Positions 7,873 through 12,436 of a DNA stretch of 12,436 nt are shown in pieces; the first letter of the stretch is position 1; every line of letters starts with the position of its first letter. The position numbers and the translations under genes were made by a program. This DNA comes from Candidatus Heimdallarchaeota archaeon. GTDB taxonomy: Archaea; Asgardarchaeota; Heimdallarchaeia; Heimdallarchaeales; Heimdallarchaeaceae. The stretch lies in assembly GCA_016839875.1 (NCBI GenBank), contig JAEOTK010000257.1, forward strand, positions 1-12,436. Reading direction: 5' to 3'. The notes beneath the pieces are model-generated. The model did no database searches, was not told the DNA's origin, and saw nothing but the letters and a program-made list of their open reading frames with translations.

Positions 7873-8340
7873 ATGAAAAAACAATTCAAATTCCCTGATG
7901 ATTACTTGTATCATTCAATTTACGTATGGATAGAAGACAGAGGGAGAGGAATATATAGAATAGGGATCACTGATTTTTCTCAATATGCACTTGATGATAT
8001 AATTTCTACCAGTTTACCTGAAACAGGAATATATATCGAAAGGGATGTAGAAATCATTTCAATTGACTCAATTGAGGACACAATTGTAATCAAAGCTCCA
8101 ATTAGTGGAACTATAAATGAAGTCAATGATGAACTTCGTCAAACACCAGAATTGCTAAACGAAAGCCCCTATGAAGAAGGATGGATAATCGAAATGGAAT
8201 TAGGTTCTGACGATGATCTTGATCTTTTGATGGATTCAAATGAGGTTCTAGATCAATATCAAGAACAACTAGATGAAGAAGACTTTGATGAAGAGGATCT
8301 AGAAGCAGTTCCAGAAGAATTTGAAGAACTTGAATATTAG
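7873..8340 (+). CDS. Glycine-cleavage H-protein-like domain without the lipoyl lysine, acidic tail
   Basis: This 155-residue protein matches GcvH along residues about 12-110. It has a YRIGITDFSQYALDD segment like the GITDYAQ..LGD of H proteins, then LPETG, APISGTINEVND, and TPELLNESPYEEGWIIEMEL, which closely follows the H-protein signature SPELVN..PY..GW. In GcvH the lipoyl lysine sits in ESVKAASD, seven residues before the AP.SG turn. Here that segment reads DSIEDTIV, so glutamate (E68) replaces it; the only nearby lysine is K74, next to the turn. Lipoylation at the usual place therefore seems impossible. Residues 112-155 are a tail dominated by Asp and Glu with no basic residue, probably disordered. 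It lies alone, not beside gcvT, gcvP or lipoate genes. It may be a scaffold or binding protein derived from GcvH; its role is unknown. Confidence 0.8.
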   Translation: MKKQFKFPDDYLYHSIYVWIEDRGRGIYRIGITDFSQYALDDIISTSLPETGIYIERDVEIISIDSIEDTIVIKAPISGTINEVNDELRQTPELLNESPYEEGWIIEMELGSDDDLDLLMDSNEVLDQYQEQLDEEDFDEEDLEAVPEEFEELEY

Positions 8341-8359
8341 CAAAGAATCTATAGTAGAT

Positions 8360-8382
8360 CTCTTTCTACCATTATTTCCTTT
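8360..8382 (+). terminator. Possible T-rich terminator after the H-protein-like gene
   Basis: A pyrimidine-rich stretch (tctttctacc, then ttatttccttt) begins 20 bases after the stop codon at 8340. It is preceded by a weak 4-bp inverted repeat (TCTA tag TAGA). Archaeal RNA polymerase can stop at T-rich tracts without a hairpin. The next promoter begins just downstream, so a stop here would make sense, but the tract is interrupted by A and C. Confidence 0.3.
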
Positions 8383-8387
8383 AATCT

Positions 8388-8402
8388 CGAAAGTTTTATA
8401 TA
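8388..8402 (+). promoter_or_regulatory. BRE plus TATA promoter of the pheST operon
   Basis: CGAAAG (8388-8393) followed by TTTTATATA (8394-8402) is the best archaeal core promoter in the window: a purine-rich BRE directly before a TATA box. Transcription would start about 25 bases downstream, near 8422-8428. That leaves a leader of roughly 115 bases before pheS, long for an archaeal gene and therefore a candidate site of regulation. Confidence 0.65.
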
Positions 8403-8430
8403 ATTACTGAGGCAAATTATTCTAAAGTAC

Positions 8431-8490
8431 ATGGGGCGTAACGTATCTTGGAATTTCATTAACCTCTTTTCAGAAAAACCCCAGAGATAA
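8431..8490 (+). CDS. Possible 19-residue leader peptide before pheS
   Basis: An ATG at 8431 opens a 19-codon frame (MGRNVSWNFINLFSEKPQR, then TAA) that lies entirely in the pheST leader and is out of frame with pheS. The ATG falls only about 3-9 bases after the transcription start predicted from the TATA box, so it could be translated in the leaderless mode used by many archaea. Two of the 19 codons are Phe (positions 9 and 13), the amino acid handled by the downstream enzyme, which recalls the Phe-rich leader peptides of bacterial pheST. An ORF this short can occur by chance and two Phe residues is a modest enrichment. Confidence 0.33.
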   Translation: MGRNVSWNFINLFSEKPQR

Positions 8491-8525
8491 TAAGTTAACA
8501 GTAACTATTTTTTTAAACCATCCAG

Positions 8526-8531
8526 AAGGAG
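8526..8531 (+). promoter_or_regulatory. Shine-Dalgarno site of pheS
   Basis: AAGGAG lies 9 bases before the ATG at 8541 and fixes the pheS start. It is one of only two good Shine-Dalgarno sites in the window, the other being that of pheT. Confidence 0.75.
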
Positions 8532-8540
8532 AAGTGAACA

Positions 8541-10037
8541 ATGAGTAATTTAGAGAAGAATATATCATTACCACCTGATGCAATAAAGATTTACAAAATA
8601 ATTAGTAAAAGTAAGAAAATTACTATTAAAGAATTAGAAAACAAAACTAAGCTTGATCGTGGTAAATTGGAATACTTCTTATCCTATTTAGATAAAGAGA
8701 ATTGGATTGAACGCAATACAGTAATTAAACAGGAACTCGTGCTTACTGAAGAAGGTAAAGATGCAGTAGAGAAGCAGTTAATAGAAAGACGAATTATTGC
8801 TGCTTTGAAAGATAAACAACCAATCCCTCTTTCCGAATTGCCTGACATTCTAAAATGTGATAAGAGAGAGCTAAATGCTGGATTAGGTACATTGAGAAAA
8901 TCCAATCTAGTAAGAATCGAAAAAGGTCAAGTGTCAACAATTGATGATGACATAGATATCAATACAGAATTACAAATGATACTTGAAGAAATCTTTTCGG
9001 GAAAAACAGTTGAAATTGGAGATTACAGAGAGATTTTACTTGAGAGAAATTTAGCATTGCTAGAAGAAGTAAAAGAATCAATCTTTGATTATATTGTTCC
9101 TTATGATGAAGTCAAAGAGAAGATTGTAGAAACAACAGAAGTAAGTAGAATAACTCCAGAAATGATTAGAAATGGCTCCTGGAATGAAGTAGGTTTAAGA
9201 GCATATAATCTAGAAGTTGCACCACCTTCATTTTACTCAGGTAGGAAACAACCCTATGCTAAGTTTCTTGACGAAACAAAAGAAAAACTCATCGCTCTAG
9301 GATTTAAAGAGATGAGAGGACCTCCAGTTGAACTAGAATTCTGGAATTTCGATGCTCTATTTCAAGCACAAGATCATTCTGCAAGAGAATGGTCGGATGT
9401 ATACCAAGTTTCTAACCCAAAACTAGGAAAATTACCTAAAGAAGATTACGTGGAAAATGTAAAAAAGGCTCATGAAGATGGTTTTGGAACAGGAAGTAAA
9501 GGATGGAGGTATAAATGGGATCCACTAAAAAGTGCTCGTTTAGTTCTGAGGGCACATGGGACATCCGTAAGTGCAAGAACATTAGTTGATTTAGAAGTTC
9601 CCTCAAAATACTTCTCTATCTCAAGATGTTATAGACCAGATGCAGTTGACGCTACACATCTTGCAGAATTTACCCAAGTGGAAGGTATTGTTGTAGATCC
9701 AACAATAACATTCAGAGATTTACTAGGTATTCTCAGAGCATTTGCAGTTGATATTGCTCAAAATGAGAATTTCAAATTCAAACCAGATTATTATCCGTTT
9801 ACAGAACCTTCAGTAGAACTTAATGTGAAAGATCCAAATCTAGGTTGGATAGAATTTGGTGGTGCTGGTATTTTTAGACCCGAAGTAACTAAACCCTTTG
9901 GTATTGATGAACCAGTTATTGCTTGGGGTTTAGGAATTGAACGACTCTTCATGGTAAAGTATGGTGTTACAGATATGCGAGAACTGTATAGTTCTAAACT
10001 TGAATGGCTGAGATCAGCAAAAATGTCAGGGGATTGA
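8541..10037 (+). CDS. pheS: Phenylalanine--tRNA ligase alpha subunit, archaeal/eukaryotic type
   Basis: This is the catalytic subunit of the alpha2-beta2 class II synthetase that charges tRNA-Phe with phenylalanine using ATP in the cytoplasm. At 498 residues it has the usual archaeal/eukaryotic length, longer than the bacterial subunit. Residues about 1-135 contain winged-helix modules (for example ITIKELENKTKLDRGKLEYF and the following segment) typical of this type. The catalytic domain begins about residue 235. Motif 1 lies around GFKEMRGPPVELEFWNFDAL. Motif 2 is FSISRCYRPDAVDATHLAEF (358-377) leading to QVEG, with R362 and R365 as the likely ATP-contacting arginines. The Phe-pocket segment is PFTEPSVEL (419-427). 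Motif 3 is GLGIERLFMVKYG (463-475). Nothing is truncated. The start has a Shine-Dalgarno site 9 bases upstream. The partner pheT begins 5 bases after the stop, so the two are co-transcribed and probably translationally coupled. Confidence 0.97.
   Translation: MSNLEKNISLPPDAIKIYKIISKSKKITIKELENKTKLDRGKLEYFLSYLDKENWIERNTVIKQELVLTEEGKDAVEKQLIERRIIAALKDKQPIPLSELPDILKCDKRELNAGLGTLRKSNLVRIEKGQVSTIDDDIDINTELQMILEEIFSGKTVEIGDYREILLERNLALLEEVKESIFDYIVPYDEVKEKIVETTEVSRITPEMIRNGSWNEVGLRAYNLEVAPPSFYSGRKQPYAKFLDETKEKLIALGFKEMRGPPVELEFWNFDALFQAQDHSAREWSDVYQVSNPKLGKLPKEDYVENVKKAHEDGFGTGSKGWRYKWDPLKSARLVLRAHGTSVSARTLVDLEVPSKYFSISRCYRPDAVDATHLAEFTQVEGIVVDPTITFRDLLGILRAFAVDIAQNENFKFKPDYYPFTEPSVELNVKDPNLGWIEFGGAGIFRPEVTKPFGIDEPVIAWGLGIERLFMVKYGVTDMRELYSSKLEWLRSAKMSGD
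10028..10033 (+). promoter_or_regulatory. Shine-Dalgarno site of pheT inside the end of pheS
   Basis: AGGGGA overlaps the last pheS codons and lies 9 bases before the ATG at 10043. It decides the pheT start: the earlier in-frame ATG at 10004 has no such site. Confidence 0.65.
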
Positions 10038-10042
10038 AAAAA

Positions 10043-11737
10043 ATGGTATCAATAAAAGCTAGTTACAAAAAAATGCAGGAAATGCTTGGGAAGAAATTAT
10101 CAATTGAAGAACTCGATGATTTACTTTCCTTTGCAAAGTCAGAAATTAAGCAATATGTTGAAGAAGAGGATATGCTTGTAATAGACATAAAATCTAGCAA
10201 TAGGCCTGATCTTTGGTCTCCTGAAGGTATGATAAGAGAGATAAAAGGTATTCTTGGTGAAGCAAAAGGTATTCCTTCATATGAAGTGAAAGACAGTGGT
10301 TACAAAGTTGTAGTTGATTCGAAACTTGCATCAACTAGACCTTATATAGCCTGTGCAATAGCGAAGAACGTATCCCTAAGTGATTATTATATCAAACAGA
10401 TAATGCAGCTTTCAGAAAAGATTGATCAATCTTATGGAAGGAGAAGAAAGCGATCCTCAATTGGTTTCTATAATCTATCTATGATAAAGAGCCCAGTTGA
10501 ATACAAGGTTATCAAAGAATCTCATGAATTTGTTCCTCTTGAGCATACAGAAAAAATGACATTAGATAGAATCCTGGAAGAACATGAGAAAGGAAAAGAG
10601 TTTGGTCACATAGTCAAAGGTTATGGACTTTATCCAATCTTGCTTTCTGCTGATGGTTTAACATTATCCTTACCTCCAGTAATAAATAGTAATGATGTAG
10701 GAAGAATAACAGAAGATACAACTGACAGTCTATTAGAAGTAACAGGAACTAATTTTGAAACTGTTAACGTAGTTCTGAATATACTCTGTCAAGCAATGGT
10801 AGAACATGGAGCTGAGATATATAGTGTTGAAATTGATTATCCTTCTGAGATCCATGATGAAAAGGTAATTACTCCTCTTTTACAAAAAGAAGAGATAGTA
10901 GTTGATCTGAATGCTATAAACAAATGTCTTGGTACCAGCATTAAACCAGAGGATGCAAAGAAACTATTTGCCAAAAAGAGATTTGATTGTGTATCTATTG
11001 ATGATTCAAAAATAACAGTTGCAATTCCTCCCTATAGAAAAGATATTCTTCATTGGGTTGATATTGCGGAAGAACTGTTAATTGCTTTAGACATTAACAA
11101 AATTGGACCAACAAAATGGACGGTTCTCACTACAGGTGGACTTCTTCCTGAAACAGAAAGTGAAAATTTAGTAAGAGATATTCTTGTGGGTTCAGGAGGA
11201 ATAGAAGTTCTTACACATGCTCTTACTGATCCCGCTATTCTAACAACCAATGTAAATATTGATGCAAAGGAGCTTGTAAAAATTGAGAACCCAGTTACAA
11301 CAACTTTTAGTGTCATGAGAAACAGGATTTTTCCAATGTTGGTTAGCGTTCTTTCAAAAAATACCCATGAAACTTATCCTCAGATGATATTTGAAGTAGG
11401 GGAAATAACTCAAATCTCAAAAGAAAAAGTTGTTACTCAGAGTAATGCTGCATTCTTCTACGCTGATGCCGAAGCTAGCTTTGAAGAAGTTCATAAGAGA
11501 TTACATCAACTTATGAATCTCTTAAGGATTGATTATAAGTTAGAGCCTACTAAACATCCTTCTTTTACTGAAGGTAGATGCGGAAAAGTTGTGGTCAATA
11601 AAGAGGTTTGTGGAATTATCGGAGAGATTCATCCTTCAGTGTTGGAAAAAAACCAAATCTGGGTACCAGTAGTAGGTTTTGAAATAGAATTACCAAAATT
11701 ACCCTCGCTTAAATGTAAAGTCACAACTACATCTTAG
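10043..11737 (+). CDS. pheT: Phenylalanine--tRNA ligase beta subunit, archaeal type
   Basis: This non-catalytic structural subunit of PheRS also edits mischarged Tyr-tRNA-Phe and binds tRNA. The 564-residue form has the usual archaeal/eukaryotic cytosolic length and lacks the extra N- and C-terminal tRNA-binding domains of bacterial PheT. The N-terminal domain includes SSNRPDLWSPEGM (51-63), the conserved NRPDL motif. The B3/B4 editing region spans about 95-265, with SSIGFYNLSMI, EFGHIVKGYGLYPIL, LPPVINSNDVGRIT and LLEVTGTN. The B5 domain (about 276-350) ends in PPYRKDILHWVDIAEELLIA. The degenerate class II-like core follows (about 370-550), with VMRNRIFPMLVSVLSKN and IFEVGEI. I prefer the ATG at 10043 over 10004 because MVSIKASYKKMQEMLG starts the family fold and has a Shine-Dalgarno site. 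Starting at 10004 would add 13 residues translated from the pheS end in another frame. Confidence 0.95.
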   Translation: MVSIKASYKKMQEMLGKKLSIEELDDLLSFAKSEIKQYVEEEDMLVIDIKSSNRPDLWSPEGMIREIKGILGEAKGIPSYEVKDSGYKVVVDSKLASTRPYIACAIAKNVSLSDYYIKQIMQLSEKIDQSYGRRRKRSSIGFYNLSMIKSPVEYKVIKESHEFVPLEHTEKMTLDRILEEHEKGKEFGHIVKGYGLYPILLSADGLTLSLPPVINSNDVGRITEDTTDSLLEVTGTNFETVNVVLNILCQAMVEHGAEIYSVEIDYPSEIHDEKVITPLLQKEEIVVDLNAINKCLGTSIKPEDAKKLFAKKRFDCVSIDDSKITVAIPPYRKDILHWVDIAEELLIALDINKIGPTKWTVLTTGGLLPETESENLVRDILVGSGGIEVLTHALTDPAILTTNVNIDAKELVKIENPVTTTFSVMRNRIFPMLVSVLSKNTHETYPQMIFEVGEITQISKEKVVTQSNAAFFYADAEASFEEVHKRLHQLMNLLRIDYKLEPTKHPSFTEGRCGKVVVNKEVCGIIGEIHPSVLEKNQIWVPVVGFEIELPKLPSLKCKVTTTS

Positions 11738-11772
11738 AAGCTGAAGGGATTTATCCCTTTATTGAAGCTTCT
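11736..11772. terminator. Two-part hairpin shared by the convergent pheT and kinase genes
   Basis: An inner perfect stem AAGGGA/TCCCTT (11744-11749 with 11754-11759) closes a 4-base loop. An outer 7-bp stem pairs AGAAGCT (11736-11742) with AGCTTCT (11766-11772). Together they span the 13-base gap between the convergent genes, starting within the pheT stop codon. The kinase stop codon (11751-11753, complement) lies in the loop. A T-run follows on the + strand at 11783-11788. It probably acts as a terminator or 3'-end stabiliser for one or both transcripts. Confidence 0.5.
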
Positions 11773-12436
11773 AATTTTAATATTTTTTCCCAACTATAAT
11801 CCATTAGTTTTTCTAAAGCTTCTTTGCTATCTGTAGTTTCTATCATTTTGATGTTCGCTTTTGTTGCTTCCTCAACTAAGTATGTTTGTATACTTCTTAT
11901 CTCTTGAAATGCTTCAATGTACTTATCCGCCTTTCTCTTCTTTATAGCTGTTCCTCTTGCTTTTATTCTAGATAGATGTTCATCTTCATCTTCCAAATAG
12001 AGAAGCATCATTAAGACATGAGGCTCATTAAGAACCGAAGGTTTAATGATATTTGGTGCAAGATGCACTCCTTCTATAATTGTATTTTCTCTTGAGTATA
12101 GTGCGGATTGTATTGATGCTTCAACACCCACAACAACATGACGACTTTGTTCTTCATATCCTACAATTGATTGACGAAGAGTGGGATTTAATTTTTGCTT
12201 AAGGAACTTGTAAGCTTCATAGCTACTGCAATGTAATTCAGGCACGAGTTTAGATGATATGGTCTGTCTCAAAATTTGCCTTATCATGTCAGTTCCTATG
12301 ATGTTGCTTATCTCTAATTTCTGAGATAATCTGGAAGATAAAGTGCTTTTTCCAATACCTGGAACTCCTGCTAGTAAGATTATGATTGGCTTATACTTTT
12401 CATCCCCTTCATATACCTTATAGCGCTCTGCTAAAC
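11751..12436 (-). CDS. 2-phosphoglycerate kinase-like P-loop kinase (5' end outside the window)
   Basis: The reading frame stays open to the right edge, so this is the C-terminal 227 residues of a longer protein; the ATG at 12287 is internal. A start there would remove the Walker A motif GVPGIGKST (visible residues 23-31, bases 12342-12368). After the P-loop come IIGTDMIRQILR, the segment LHCSSYEAYKFL, GVEASIQSAL, IIEGVHLAPNIIKP and a late IRSIQTYLVEEA helix. This order matches 2-phosphoglycerate kinase, which phosphorylates 2-phosphoglycerate to 2,3-bisphosphoglycerate, the precursor of cyclic 2,3-diphosphoglycerate in some methanogens. In other archaea the product's role is unclear. The family often has an N-terminal ATP-cone domain, which would lie beyond the edge. 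The gene converges on pheT. Confidence 0.85.
   Translation of the reverse strand, partial: LAERYKVYEGDEKYKPIIILLAGVPGIGKSTLSSRLSQKLEISNIIGTDMIRQILRQTISSKLVPELHCSSYEAYKFLKQKLNPTLRQSIVGYEEQSRHVVVGVEASIQSALYSRENTIIEGVHLAPNIIKPSVLNEPHVLMMLLYLEDEDEHLSRIKARGTAIKKRKADKYIEAFQEIRSIQTYLVEEATKANIKMIETTDSKEALEKLMDYSWEKILKLEASIKG

Noticed and set aside
7711..7914. Antisense ORF of 67 codons across the spacer before the H-protein-like gene
   Set aside because: The product is rich in Phe, Tyr, Leu and Arg, as expected from reading AT-rich DNA backward, and it overlaps two real genes.
8432..8483. Stem between TGGGG (8432-8436) and CCCCA (8479-8483) in the pheS leader
   Set aside because: Only 5 bp close a 42-base loop. 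This alone is not enough to claim a riboswitch or attenuator structure.
8684..8905. Antisense ORF of 73 codons inside pheS
   Set aside because: It lies opposite the winged-helix region of pheS and has no motif or start signal.
10004..10042. pheT start at the upstream in-frame ATG, overlapping pheS
   Set aside because: The added 13 residues come from the pheS end in another frame, and the ATG at 10043 has its own Shine-Dalgarno site.
11050..11316. Antisense ORF of 88 codons inside pheT
   Set aside because: It lies opposite conserved pheT sequence, and its Ser/Thr/Val-rich product has no recognisable features.

Overview
The window looks like a stretch of archaeal chromosome, most likely from an Asgard archaeon. 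It is AT-rich and codes densely. The phenylalanyl-tRNA synthetase is of the archaeal/eukaryotic type. Several genes have TATA-like boxes at leaderless spacing and no Shine-Dalgarno sequence, whereas pheS and pheT do have one. A minus-strand gene at the right edge belongs to the archaeal 2-phosphoglycerate kinase family. The pointer to Asgard is the cytoplasmic tail of the giant membrane protein, which resembles the longin/roadblock-like domains abundant in that group. The exact lineage cannot be fixed from the sequence alone. There are no mobile elements, CRISPR arrays, tRNA or rRNA genes, and no gene-free stretch above 200 bases.

Layout, left to right. (1) 128-1651: a calcineurin-like phosphoesterase with two tandem domains; the second has lost most metal ligands. 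(2) 1744-7026: a 1,760-residue single-pass surface protein with a signal peptide, an ectodomain of about 1,500 residues with about 50 N-glycosylation sequons and about 100-residue beta-rich repeats, one transmembrane helix, and a cytoplasmic tail with a longin-like domain and a winged-helix-like end. (3) 7069-7794: a HAD-superfamily phosphatase. (4) 7873-8340: a glycine-cleavage H-protein-like domain with glutamate at the lipoyl-lysine position and an acidic tail. (5) 8341-8540: a 200-base regulatory region with a clear BRE/TATA promoter, a possible 19-codon leader ORF containing two Phe codons, a T-tract and a Shine-Dalgarno site. (6) 8541-10037 and 10043-11737: the pheS-pheT operon. (7) 11751 to the right edge, minus strand: a 2-phosphoglycerate kinase-like P-loop kinase, cut by the window. 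The last two genes converge over 13 bases, with a two-part hairpin spanning the junction.

Only pheS and pheT clearly work together, as the alpha and beta subunits of PheRS. The four genes on the left share direction, but spacers of 42 to 92 bases with TATA-like boxes suggest separate transcription units. The most novel candidates are the surface protein that joins a receptor-like ectodomain to a longin-like/winged-helix tail, the H-protein-like protein without a lipoyl lysine, and the possible leader-peptide control of pheST.
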